Below are positions 13,169-25,800 of a DNA stretch of 64,000 bases, piece by piece. The stretch's first letter is position 1. Each line of letters begins with the position of its first letter. The stretch is from Bugulina stolonifera. Lineage: Eukaryota; Bryozoa; Gymnolaemata; Cheilostomatida; Bugulidae. The stretch is from positions 13,282,158 to 13,346,157 of the forward strand of contig OW285195.1 of NCBI GenBank assembly GCA_935421135.1, read 5' to 3'. The notes beneath the pieces were generated by a model. That model made no database searches and was not told the origin of the DNA. It saw only the letters and a program-made list of their open reading frames with translations. The translations under genes were made by a program, and so were the position numbers.

Positions 13169-13810
13169 TGTGATGGTACGCCAAATCGTATCTTACATCT
13201 GACACTCATTATTGTGTGCATACATGTATATATCTGCTTGTACTTTACTCCTATATTGTTGTATATGATTATATGATTATATCTAAGTCTTTTAATGCCT
13301 TTTATACCCATGTACAGAGGCCCGACCTCTCAGAATCCATTGATATTCATTTTGTACATGAATTGGACCATTATAAGCAACTTTTGTAGAACCCGACCTA
13401 TTTTGGGTCGGCCGTCGGGCTTCCGGCGGCCATCTTGTTGCGCAACTTCCGGACGACCACACGTCGTCTTTTCCCGACGTCACGTCGGCCGGAAGTCCTT
13501 ATACTATATAAAGGGCACTGTTTTACTGTTCATTGTCTCAGTCTACACTTGGCTTTCAATAAAGACACATCTATACTTGATACAGAGACTTTCACTTCCT
13601 TTTGTCAGGTCATTCGCTTAGCGAACCGCCTACTAGGTCGGATCACTCTCTTTCATTGTATAGTCTGAAGGTCAGACTTGGGACCAGATGGGTCGTCTTT
13701 GGTAGTTCTTGGGCTACTGAGACCGCTCGATCTTTCATGTAATGCGAAGTCCTATTACCACTCATAGGCACTTCATTTCTGGGTATATGTTCAAACATTC
13801 AAGCATTACA
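13169..13810 (+). mobile_element. Solo LTR, copy 2 (shortened)
   Basis: Same family as 3833-4629. It starts TGTGATGGTAC, then lacks much of the 5' third, and rejoins the family at about 13280. From there to about 13780 it is nearly identical to copy 3, including the GC-rich promoter, TATA box (about 13501) and AATAAA (13558). The 3' end (CATTACA at 13810) is rearranged, and the flanks do not form a clear duplication. Confidence 0.8.
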
Positions 13811-14487
13811 AAACTATATGGTGTGAGTTGATGCTAAAACCTACATCGTATAGTTTACATGGCTTTGATGGATTCATTAATTCACTTCCTCATACTTAGC
13901 ACCTTGCTTCTCTGTCGGCTTCCATTGCCTGCTTTGCTTTCATGAATATGACTAATATCCTCTTCAGCAGCGCCTATATTGGCTGCTTACCATTTGTTTC
14001 AGTAATGTACATCACAGCAATGACTGTGCACAAAATTTAATATGGTACATTGTAAATGTTGGAATGGAGGCCTATAAAACTGGGAATATGCTAATGACTA
14101 CGCTGTGTCTGCCTTTAGTTTTCTCTTCTCAGGACGATCAGCATATCTGATTGGCTCTCACAATTGAATTGCTGATAAAGCGATATTCATTCCAAGCACT
14201 TACATCTAATGGATATAGATCGTTAACTACGACACCCCCAGTTTTTATTTGTAATTTGACACCTAGTCGCTGCTACTTCAGGAAGTCAAGCAATATGGCG
14301 TCCCCTTAGAGTACCAGGTTTATATAACTGATTCCACTTTATTTTTTTCAACGATATTCTGTGTTTACAAAAAATCGCTATTTACAGATTCTAAGCCCTT
14401 GAAAACCCAATAAAAGGTGGTAAATACGCCTTTAATTCATGCACGCAATGTAAACATGTACATTTGGTCTACCTGTATAATTTATGT
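13811..14487. other. Gene-free stretch
   Basis: AT-rich intergenic DNA between LTR copy 2 and the putative promoter of DEG/ENaC gene A. Nothing else seen. Confidence 0.5.
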
Positions 14488-14498
14488 TATAAATAGCA
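14488..14498 (+). promoter_or_regulatory. TATA element TATAAATAGCA, putative DEG/ENaC A promoter
   Basis: The exact 11-mer TATAAATAGCA lies about 500 bases before the first coding exon. A likely non-coding exon follows, with a candidate donor at about 14549 and an acceptor ATAG just before the ATG at 14994. The identical 11-mer marks the T1 and T2 promoters at 46054 and 50194. Confidence 0.5.
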
Positions 14499-14993
14499 CT
14501 AGGCCAGCGCACACCACCACTAAAGACCAGGACAGTTTTACACACAAGGTACAAACAATATAAATATTATTATTATGTTATGGTATTACATTATATTCAT
14601 ATTAATACATTAATATACCTGTACATTGTATATCAATATTGTAATACCTTTACGTCTAAACAGTGAACTTTGTCTTATCCATTTTTATACACATTGGTGC
14701 CCTATTTTATGATTCCATATAAGAAAACATAATTAGCATAGTATTTTTAGTAAGTTGTTTGATAAGTTAAGAAGAGCTGTTACCTGATGCCAGTATATTT
14801 TAACAACATAGGACAGGATATACTTAGGTGTGACGTTTCGAACTTTAACGAAAAAAGCTTTTGAAACGTCCAATCAACTACCACGTAGGTGCGTGCATGT
14901 AAATACTTGGGTAGCAGAAAGAAGCCAGAAGAGTTTCGTCATTCGCTATTTGCTATTAGCTATTAATACATGTATGTCTACCATAGCAACGCA

Positions 14994-17900
14994 ATGGATG
15001 CAAACAAAGGGAAGGTAAATCCCAATGAATCAAAGAGTCTCCGAGAGCTTAGTCAATGGAGCTCTATGCACGGAATGAAATATTTTGGCGATGCCCAGAT
15101 CACTTATAAAAGGAGGTAAATTTTAGGACATAACTCCTGTATAATTGCTGTTATTAGTTGTCAACAATGTAAGAATATACATAATAATTGGGAAGCAATA
15201 AATTACACCTGACTATCCAGTCTTAGGTGGACATGATAATGTATAGGCGAATAAATATGTGTTAATTGATATTGACTGTCTTCATATGCACTGCACAGCA
15301 GCATATACATCACATAAAACTATTATAATTATTTACATTAGTCTTTTGAGGGAGCGGCAAGAGTTGAAATCTTAAAAAAAACTGGCAGTCTCAAACCTGA
15401 AAAGTGATAATAATATTGTGATGGTACAGGACATTTGTATACGACTCCAATCACCGGACGAAGCTCCACCGCACCCTAAGTGCCTAGTAGTTGTTACAGC
15501 GCTACTCATCTGACACTCACACTCTCATAATTAGCTGTTCGTATACTTACCTTCAACTGCATTGCATGTTAAAACCACTTAATTACTGTCTATGTACGTG
15601 TCTCCATGTGTTTATACTCATTACTTATTCATGTATCTTACTCCTATATTGCTGTATATAGTTACATGACTATATCTAAGTCTTTTAATGCCTTTTATAC
15701 CCATGTACAGAGGCCCGACCTCTCAGAATCCATTGATATTCATTTTGTACATGAATTGGACCATTATAAGCAACTTTTGTAGAACCCGACCTATTTTGGG
15801 TCGGCCGTCGGGCTTCCGGCGGCCATCTTGTTGCGCAACTTCCGGACGACCACACGTCGTCTTTTCCCGACCTTACGTCGGCCGGAAGTCCTTATACTAT
15901 ATAAAGGGCATTGTTTTACTGTTCATTGTCTCAGTCTACACTTGGCTTTCAATAAAGACACATCTATACTTGATACAGAGACTTTCACTTCCTTTTGCCA
16001 GGTCATTCGCTTTGCGAACCGCCTACTAGGTCGGATCACTCTCTTTCATTGTATAGTCTGAAGGTCGGACTTGGGATCAGATGGGTCGTCTTTGGTAGTA
16101 CTTGGGCTACTGAGACCGCTCGATCTTTCATGTAATGCGAAGTCCTATTACCACTCATAGGCACTTCATTTCTGGGTCGATAGTCGTCCAAGGACGACCG
16201 CACCAAATCACAGAAACCATTACAATATGCACATTTATTTCCTCTAATTAGCAGTTGTTATTATATTAAAGAGTGCACAGATTAGTTAATCCATGCGTAT
16301 TCTATGTTAGATTTGTATGGCTGATGATGGTTATTGCTGGAATTGGATATTTCATAGCGGCCAGCTACATTTTCTTAGCGCAATTTTCCAAGAATCCCAT
16401 TTCCACCAGGATCAAGGTGGAGAATGCAGACAGTATACCCGTAAGTATGGTTGTCATAGCAATGATAACTGATGTAATTACTCTCAAGGTGTAGCCAATA
16501 GTGTGTTCAGTTTTAAAAACAGGTTTATTATGTTTTTGCTGACTTAGTACATACGTACTTGTTGCAAACTCGTCAAAGATGCATTTATACTCTTTTATAT
16601 TATAAATAGTTTTACACTCGGCCTCAGCCCATCTAGTGCAGCAACACAAAACTAGATTCACTCTTATCACTGAAATTTAATAGTAAAATTTACAAAACTA
16701 CAGTACTTTAATCAACAGAGTAGAGTATACCAACAATTGAATTTGTTTGTTTGGTAATTTATTTTCTTTTACCTCGCAAAATATGCAGATATCATACCAT
16801 CTATTTTTAGTACCCTGCAGTGAGCATTTGTAACAGGAATCCCTTGAAGAGATCAGCCTTCAAGAAAACTGGATTTACCCCAGGAGATGAGTCACTGCTT
16901 ACGAAACTGTGGAACGAGATTTCCTTAGCCAACCTTGTAGAAACGACAAACAATTCGACGTAAGCTAGCATAACTCGTAGCCCACTTACATAGTCATAGT
17001 CTGTACTGCTGCAACACCAGTGCTACATTAGTCATCAATCCATTTAGTTCAAACTGTTTGTGGTGGTTGCTATGCGAACCAATGCTCATCTCCAACCATT
17101 ACTTTGTCCAATGTTAGCTCACAAACGCAGCATTTTGGAGAAAGTAGAAAGTATATGCTCATGGAACTGCCTGTGATGTTCAGATACATCCATGTGTTAT
17201 GCTAGTTAGTGAGAAAAAGTTTTATAAGTAGCAAGGATGATAATGCATGTTGCCGTGCAATTACACCCATCATGGTGGTGGTAGCAGCAACGGTGGTAGC
17301 AGCAGCGGTGGTAGCAGCAGCGGTGGTAGCAGCAGCGGTGGTAGCAGCAGCAGTGGTAGCAGCAGCGGTGGTAGCAGCAGCGGTGGTAGCAGCAGCAGTG
17401 GTAGCAGCAGCGGTGGTAGCAGCAGCGGTGGTAGCAGCAGCGATGGTAGCAGCAGCGGTGGCAGCGAGCACTCACAGCTCGGTGGTGGTAGTGTTGGTAA
17501 TTAAACACCATACCAGTGTTTTATATGTAGCGTTAGGTAGTATCATTTACATGCCCATATAGTTTTAGCCAGTATCAGCTTACGAATTACTTTATCTGTA
17601 ATGTTTCAGGTACAACTGGACAGATCCCTTTCTTTCATCGCTACTAAATGAGAGCTTTCTGGAGAATCTGCTTTACTATCATTCACATTCTATAGAAGAG
17701 ACATTCTTCTGGTGTGAGTTCCGTGGCAGTGTACTTCCTTGTAAAGACATCTTTTCTCGAGCTTACACAGACTCTGGTAACCTATAAGTTTCCTAAAATA
17801 TCATTACATTCACCATCCTGTGTGTCTGCATACACTTAATACGCTGACATACTCTTAATTCTCATCGCATTATACAAAATAACATTCTTAAACTTCTCTA

Positions 17901-20351
17901 TCGTCCAGGTAGATGCTTTCGGTTTAATGGCAATGGGACACACTTTGCAGAATCGGCCGGCGTACGACAAGGGATCATGGTTGTACTTGACACCAATGTA
18001 GATGAATACCTATTTTCCGTCTCCTCCATCTCAGAAGGTTTTTTAGTAAGTTTAAAAGGCTCAAATTGACTGACCCCATGCAACAGTTAAGTTTATTATA
18101 GCATGCCCACTCTTTCATAGCGGTCCCATTCGCAAGCAACTCAGTTCAAGCACAGCAAATTGATTTGATACTCTTGCAGATAGCAGTACATGACCCCCAC
18201 GATGTACCACAGATGTCTGAGCTAAGCTACTCCATCAGTCCTGGTACTGAAACTTTCCTTATCATTAATAGACAACAAGTAAGTTTTGTTTACGGTTTAA
18301 TAGGGAACATACTATTTGCATTATGTCAGTACATAAAGCTTAGTCATGTCTATAACAGAATAGGTGACAACCTCAACGACAATAATAATTATAATCTACA
18401 CGTATATTTCAGTTTAAACGAGTTCCACCTCCAGCAGATAGTGGCAAATCTGATTGCTTTGATACTAAAACACTGCCGAACCCTCTAAAAGTTTTTGGAA
18501 GTTATTCCCGCACTGCATGTCTGCAGGAGTGCAAGGCGGCTTATGTGATTGGACAATGTGGTTGTAGAGATATCTACCTAACACGTATGTAGAAATTTAA
18601 TCCTCTACCTAGCACACATATAATATACGGCAATATTAATTTTGCGAACATCTATGTCTGGCTAAACTTGATAAAGCAGTCTCAGCATGACATTTCGCTG
18701 ACCTCTGTAGGAATTTCTCTGCAATTTTAGACCTAAAAGCAGGTTTTAGTAAGAATATTTCTGCCGAAATTACTATAAAAGCATAATAATTTGTCACTGT
18801 TATTCATCATACATATACAATAATGCTGTATACCAAAGTTAGTCTTTGTGTATTTTGATAGCCCTTAACAATACGAAATCTTGTCATGTGAAGGACATGC
18901 TGGAATGCTCTGGAAAAGCCGTTGGTAAGTTTTTTGTTATATACATTGTACGAGCCGGTGCATTAATACAGTGATTTAAATGTGTAGTGAAAAAGGGTAT
19001 TGATATGCAATGTAAAAAATACATGCTAAATATACAATGCTAAAAATACATCATTATATAAAAAGATGGCCAAACCCCCTAACAATGTAAGGTATATTAA
19101 CTTAAATACAATTGCGATTATCTAGCTATAGGTTTTTGCACTTATTTAAACATAAATATAGAAAACTGAGGTGTTATTCTAGCAACTCTCGATAAAGATC
19201 CATCAATCCTAAAGAACTGCAAATGTCGACCTTCGTGTGAGGAAGTACGCTACACAGCGAGCATTTCCACGTCTAAGTTTCCAAGTAAAGTTTACAAAAC
19301 AGATTTGGAATTAGACGAAGGTAAGTGACAAAATTATCCTGCTTATAGCAAGTATAATATTCATAGATTTCAAACGTTCCTGGATAGGATGAATCTTGTA
19401 GTTGTAGTTGGGAAATTTTTGCACATCTTAATATCAACAAGAAGATCTGTAAATTCAGCTCTGTGTCAATTTGAGTTACCTCCGTAGAATATTAATGTCA
19501 CTCCAGTGATGTTTAAAGGCAATTCATACAGCATATATAATTATATGCATATTTACATCAAATACTTGATTCTGATACAGAAGCCATAGAATATCGGAAA
19601 AATAATTTCATCGTGCTCAACATCTTCTACCCAAAACTGGACTATGAGCTTGTGGAAGAGGAGTTTTCATTCCATGGATCCGATTTGATTGGTATGGTTT
19701 GACATGAATGCCTTATAATATTATGTAATACTTTTTGCCTGTTGATAAATTTTACATGTACAGTGAACAATGTACATCAAGTACATGTACTGTATAACAT
19801 GCACATTCACATGCTAAATGCTTGCAAGGGTACATGTATGTACACACTTATATACATGTATGTGTACATGTATGTACACACTTATATACATGTATGTGTA
19901 CATGTATGTACACACTTATATACATGTATGTGTACATGTATGTACACACTTATATACATGTATGTGTACATACATTTTCGTAAAAAAGAGCAACACTTAC
20001 TTGAATAAATGTATGTAAGTATGTTGCCTAATGTTACACACATGCAAGCTTCTATAAATTTTATACCCAGACGTCTAAAAGGAGTATCACACCATTTATA
20101 TGCATGTAATCCCTACGATATACAATGTACATAGACAAAAGGTTATAAATAGCTACTAATATTGAAAGTTCAGAAAATGGTGCGTTTTTGCAGCGAATCT
20201 GGGAGGAACCCTGGGAGTGTGTCTAGGAGCCAGTCTACTGACTATAGCTGAGTTTATAGAGTTCATCATTCTGAAGCTAACCAATGTGATTGGTCAGAAG
20301 TTTAACAGGAAGTCAACTCTCACTCCTGTCACCGAGTTTAGGATTACGTAG
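14994..20351 (+). CDS. DEG/ENaC family cation channel, gene A
   Basis: Eleven coding exons: 14994-15115, 16311-16440, 16811-16959, 17610-17776, 17909-18045, 18180-18278, 18413-18584, 18862-18924, 19183-19320, 19581-19691, 20194-20351; 481 residues. All introns are GT-AG and keep frame. Family marks in order: the N-terminal gating His-Gly (SSMHGMKYFG), TM1 (WLMMVIAGIGYFIAASYIF), the post-TM1 YPAVSICNRNP motif (usually FPAVTICN), CFRFNGNG, the cysteine-rich extracellular domain (C-x-C-x3-C in exon 9), and TM2 with the selectivity-filter signature LGGTLGVCLGASLLTIAEF. These channels are trimeric, usually Na+-selective plasma-membrane channels gated by peptides, protons or force; the ligand is not predictable here. 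AATAAA lies at 21025. The start ATG is the first in frame. Confidence 0.95.
15417..16224 (+). mobile_element. Solo LTR, copy 3, in intron 1 of DEG/ENaC A
   Basis: Full-length copy with TGTGATGG and CCATTACA ends and ATAT duplicated on both flanks (15413-15416, 16225-16228). The promoter block has ACTTCCGG and CCGGAAGT (ETS-type sites), GCGGCCATCTTG (YY1-type), TATATAAAGGG (about 15898) and AATAAA (15951). It lies in the sense orientation, with its end only 86 bases before exon 2 of the channel. Confidence 0.88.
17272..17470. repeat. Trinucleotide-based repeat (GGTAGCAGCAGC)n in intron 3 of gene A
   Basis: A run of GGTGGTAGCAGCAGC-type units, period mainly 15 bp built from GGT/GTA/GCA triplets. 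It is open in most frames of both strands, giving Ala-Val, Gly-Ser and Ala-Thr homopolymers. It lies wholly inside intron 16960-17609, so it is not coding. Confidence 0.9.
19830..19975. repeat. 34-bp tandem repeat in intron 10 of gene A
   Basis: Four copies of a 34-bp unit containing TACATGTATGTACACACTTA, spaced exactly 34 bases (19841, 19875, 19909, 19943). Intronic. Confidence 0.9.
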
Positions 20352-22818
20352 AGTTTTAAGTTGCTCAGCATTATGAAGAGACCCACACTTGTTCATCCCC
20401 ATACTAGTGCAAAACACTAAAATGATACATCCTAACTGTTTGGTTGTTCTACAAGTATGTACATCTATATGTAGGCTATATCAATGTATTTCCTTGTGTT
20501 AAAATATTTTGTCATACTGCCAAATATCATATTGAAGCTTACTGCTAGCGTGTTACTTGTGCACCCAATTTAGTATTGTTTTCAATCTATTATTTATCAA
20601 CACAGTGCTGGTTGTGCATTTCAAAGTCAGACTTCCTGTGGCCAAACCATGTTCTCTGGCACCACTGGGTGTGCTGATTGGTTCATTTTGTTACTATTTT
20701 GTTAAAATTTGGCTAAATTCTGGTATTTAACCTACATAAACTCGTAATGCATTGCTTTCTAAAAAACAAATCTGTTAAGGCTCCAAGGATACATTGTTTA
20801 CACTTTACAGTTTTATGTAACCATGGTAATTCCACAAAACGTATCTTGGAAATGTGAGGGTAGTGTGTTCCCATACTCTCTTATATGCATAATTGATAAA
20901 TAATTGTTAGTAATGCGTTTTCCCATCCCATGCTCACGGGCAAAACTTATTTTCTTTTACGGAAAAGTGCCAGCTAGATCTATTTAGTATGATAACACTG
21001 TGTGTCATTGATTAGTACATTGTAAATAAACTGGTTTAATCTGAAAAATAATACTATTATTTTCAATAATTATTAAGTCTAGCTCTTATGCATGTGTAAG
21101 TAGACGTGAACTTAAGACAATATGCAGCGGACTTCAAACTTACAACATAATACAGGTTAGCAGTGATTTGTGCTTTGAACTTGAGGCAATGTGACTAATC
21201 ATGGTACAATATTGCAGGTAAAGGAAGCAGGAACTTATTTCTATGTACTGTCAGCAATGCGAAGGAAATCCTTCGACTTATTAACACAAACACAGCTGTA
21301 ACATCAGGTTTATTTTAATAACCTACATACATGTCATAGACAATATAGGTAATTATTATGTATTCACTGACATGGACCACAGCTCTACATTTGACTGCCT
21401 CCAAGCGTTGGAGAAGAAAGAGAGTGCAATGCATGAAGGCTGCTGTAATTAATTTCGATACCTCTCCAAGATCACTATGTACATGTATGAACAATAGGCA
21501 ATGGGCTTTCAACATGGTAATTTGATATAAATTATATGATGTACATAGACATGTACAGTATATGTATTATATAAATCAATGTGCAGAACGTCCTTTCATC
21601 GGAACAACAAATACATGTAAATATTCAAATATGGTTATCTACATGTACTTCTACACCCCGCTGTGCGTATTTAGTGCAGGAAGTACTTTTAGATCTCAAC
21701 AGCTATTAAAGAGGATAGCAGCTAATAAGGTCATGGATGACGTAATGGAAAGTATATGAAAGTTTTCTGGCATTGCTACCTAATTTTACACCTGCATTAG
21801 TAATAGGCGTACATTTGATAACATTCAATGTACTTTAAAACATGCTCTACCAGTACATTTTAATATGCATATGACGTAATTGTAAGATCCTTATATACAT
21901 GAATATTATGTAAGCAAATGGCATTATGCCAGCTATGGAATTCACTATGTAAATCTAAGTGATTGCCATTAACTAGTACTATCTAAATGCAATTTTCAAA
22001 GCATTGATCTAGAGACATCTATTCTGTGAAACAACCAAAAGATAACATCAGCATTGCCCATCAGTGTACTTACATATGTCATACTGACAATCCTTTAATA
22101 TTTATTAAGCATGCGTTTCCTTTCTCATGTACTGATTGTCCATTACACCTTTTTATAAAATTTTGCTCAGCTTCTGAGCAGATGGTCCACCACTCTTCAG
22201 TCAGTTGCTGAATCTAACATTGGAGAAGACCGAATCAGGTGAAGGTTACATTTTACTACATTTCCAAAGTGTTATTTACATGTACATGTGCATGCCTGAC
22301 CATCAGACCCAAATATGCATCTATTAGGAACTTTACAAAATTTGAAGTAAAGGCCATCTTTTGCACAAGTGTACTAATCCATGGATATATTTGGATCCAT
22401 AAATGAAATGCTAAAGATGCGTTTTCTTATTAAATTCTCAATAAATACATAAAGGAATAATATTAAAACCATAACTGGAAGTTGGTATCATTTGCAGCAT
22501 AGAGTAGTGTAGATAAATTCACCACTTATAATGATATATCAGCTAATTTGTAGTACCTCTGCCAAACTTTACATCAACTCCTGTGATAGACATGCATTCT
22601 ACACCATTTAATAAACATTGAATAGTTTAATGACATGATATAATATAACTGTACATTGCTATATAATATGGCTAAACAAATGGCTTTATGCCAGCTACAT
22701 TATAGAAGTTGAGACGCATAACAACATGTATGTAGCTACTATCAATTATTAGTATAATCGTATGAGCACTGAGATCAGAAATACAGGTTGGAAACTCTCA
22801 GAATCAGGGTAGAAAAAT
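20352..22818. other. Intergenic between DEG/ENaC A and the TPR gene
   Basis: 3' UTR of gene A to the AATAAA at 21025, then AT-rich DNA. The two genes converge here. Short open frames (for example near 21315, 21562 and 22026) look like chance. Confidence 0.5.
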
Positions 22819-25800
22819 CTAATTTGGGAGATACCGAAACTTGTACATAACTACTTTCACAAGTGTAAGAGTGTCCAAAAGCATTTCAGTGTCAAGTAAT
22901 AGTCGCTCATATTTTGGTACGGTAGTTGTCTGCTCTCGTATCACAGAGGAAATCAGGCTGTGAGCTATATAGGAATGTTCAGTTGCCTGCACTAAGTCTT
23001 TAATGTGCAAGAACAAGTGACCAATGTAGTAGTGAATTTTCGCTAGACTAAATCTAAATTGGATGTGGAACTCAGTGTAATCTACAGGAGTCGGTAGACT
23101 TGGCACGTATCCAGATCTGACTTGTGTGAGCAAAGTTATATTGTTCAATGTTTGGCTCTGTTGAACAGTTTGAGTGAGTAGTTGTCTGTCATACTTTGGT
23201 AATGATTGGTAGTAGGAGAGAGCGGAGTAGAGGTATCCCCAACTATTAATCACCTGACCCATGTGGAGACAACACACTCCAAGCATAGTCACCATTTCTG
23301 CTACAAGCATTGTGTCATATCCTGGTTGTTCTTCTAAAGCTCTAGTGAGGTAGTTTTTGGCTGAAGCATATGCTTTGACGTCAATTAATACTGATGATAG
23401 CTTTGCGCATGCGTTTAAAGTGTCCATTTGAGGGAGGTGAGGTAAAGAAATCGCAAAAGTTGTGATCTTGATAGCCTCTCGAAACTTCCCTTGGTACTGA
23501 TATAGCTCGCTCAATGCAATCAGGCTGTGAGTTATTCTGCCATCCTCTCCCAATTCCACTCGCATGCTAACAGCTTGTGAATGATATTCAAAAGCTTTTG
23601 CATAACTTCCAATATCACAGAACATGCTTCCTAAAGACGTCAGAACTTCCGCTATGTCCACCTGACATGTGTTTCGTCCATGTAGCACATAGAGCATATC
23701 CAATGCTAAGATGTAAAATTTTTCTGCTCTACTGTACTCACCAAGACTGTAAAATGAATGCCCGATATGCCGGTAAACGCTGGCTATATGACTGTGATTT
23801 GTGGCCTCCGCGTAGAGTTTGCTCAACATATCTAAAGACTTGCTGAAATAAATAATCGCTTTGACAAAATCTCCCATGCGGTGGTATAGGGTTCCAGTTC
23901 CAGTCAGATTTCGGGCCAGGTCGAGATGAGACACGTTTGCACCGTACTTTCTCCTTAGCACTTCGTGTGATTGGAAAAAGTACTTTTCTGCTTCATCAAA
24001 TTTTCCCATACTCTTGAACAGGGCTGCAAAGTAGCTCCAAGCAATCCCAATCTTTGTGTGGTCAGAAGCATCATGATACTTTTGCAACCAGATATCAATG
24101 GCTTCTTTGTAGCACCACCAAGCGTCTTGGAGGTTTCCCAACTTAGACAGCATATATCCAATGTTCAGATAGGCAGCTGCCAAGGATTCATGTCGGTCAC
24201 CAGGTTTCAACAGAGTCAGCTTGGTCTCAAGAGATTCTTTATAAATTCTCAAGGCTTTAGAATATTCTCCGGTTTCTTCATAAATTTTCCCCAGACCATT
24301 GTTCGTAAACGCAATTTCCAAGTGTTGAGAATTTTTAGCGTAGATAATTTTTCGCATGTCCAAAGCCTTGAGGATATATTCAACAGCCCTTGCATAGTCA
24401 CTTTGACGGCGGTACACTATGCCCATCACGTGGTAGGCGAGAGCGATGAGGGAGTGATCAGCCTGCTCACCATATACATTCTTCGCTACATCTAGACCTT
24501 TATGGAGATAGTACAGAGCTTCGCTGTAATCACCCATGTGACAATAAACATGAGCTATAAGTTGGTAGCTGTATGATATGTCTCTATGTTGCCCGTTTTC
24601 ACCATGTATAGACTTCCTCATGTTTAGAGCAAGATTGTGATATTTCAATGCTTCAGTGTACTGTGCAAGTTGTTCATAGATGTAAGCGATATTTACGTAG
24701 CTTGAAGCTATATCTTCGTGATTGGCATCATCATAGAGAGACTTTCTCATCTTCAATGCATTTTCGTGAAACTTCAGAGCTTTAGAATATTCAGATATTC
24801 TTCCAAGAAGTTCTCCCATCTCACTCAGACTAGAGGCCACATCAGGGTGATTGGTGTTGCCAAACGCTTGAATTCTCAACTGCAGGGAACGCTCGCAGTA
24901 TTCTTGAGCTTTCTCATACTCGCTTATACCCCGGTACGTCTGGGCTATGCTGAAACAGCTGTCTGCTATATCTGGGTGACATGAATTTTCTCCATAAATG
25001 GTTGTTCTCATGGTCAAAGCCTCTTTGTGATGGTAAACTGACTTACTATATTCACCAACTTCATTGTAGAGCACTCCAAGATTCCTGTGGGCGGCAGCTG
25101 TGTTTGGATTAACAGTTTCTTCACCATGCTGGAATTTGTTCATGTCTAGCTCTTGGTTACAGGTTTGGATGCTCTCAGTGTATTTACCAAACTGCCAGTT
25201 TTGGTTGAGAATATCACAATAGCCCAGCATTTTGTAGGGTTGAAGTCGCTCGTATATTTCTTGTATAATCTCCTTCGCCCGCAGTTTGTAATTTTCAGAT
25301 TGAGCAAAATCATTCTGGTTGCTGTAGACTTTTGCCATTTCTGAATAGATGTCAGCAATGTCTGGATGGTCTCTGTGAATGCCCACAGTTTTTAATGTGG
25401 TGGAAAGGTTGTTCCGTGCCCATTTAAAGTGCTGTAAAGCCTTTGAATACTGACCTCTTTGGAAATGTAATTTGCCCAAGTTCACAAGAACATGTATTGA
25501 AATGGATGCCAAATCACTGGTGGTGTTTTGCTCGTTATCACAGATACGTCTACTGTTTTCCAAGTTTGTCTGTGAGTTTACAAAATCACCTAGATCCATA
25601 TACACACATCCAAGGTCATTTAGACATTGGGCAATCTCGGAATTTGAGGAACCCATGCCCTGCAGGCGTTGCAGCATTTCCAATGACAGCTCATAGTTGT
25701 TAATGGCAGTCCGATAGTCTCCTAACTTCCTGCACAGTTTACCGATCTGACTAAAAGCTTTGGCAATATCAGGATGGTCAGTTGACGAACCGTGAATCAA

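Noticed and set aside
4071..16061. A 108-131-codon frame conserved in three copies (about 4093, 13295, 15688)
   Set aside because: It lies inside the LTRs across the TATA box and polyadenylation signal, overlaps another frame, and is kept only because the copies are recent.
17202..17562. Ala-, Gly/Ser- and Val-rich open frames
   Set aside because: They are translations of the triplet repeat in intron 3 of DEG/ENaC A, open in nearly all frames.
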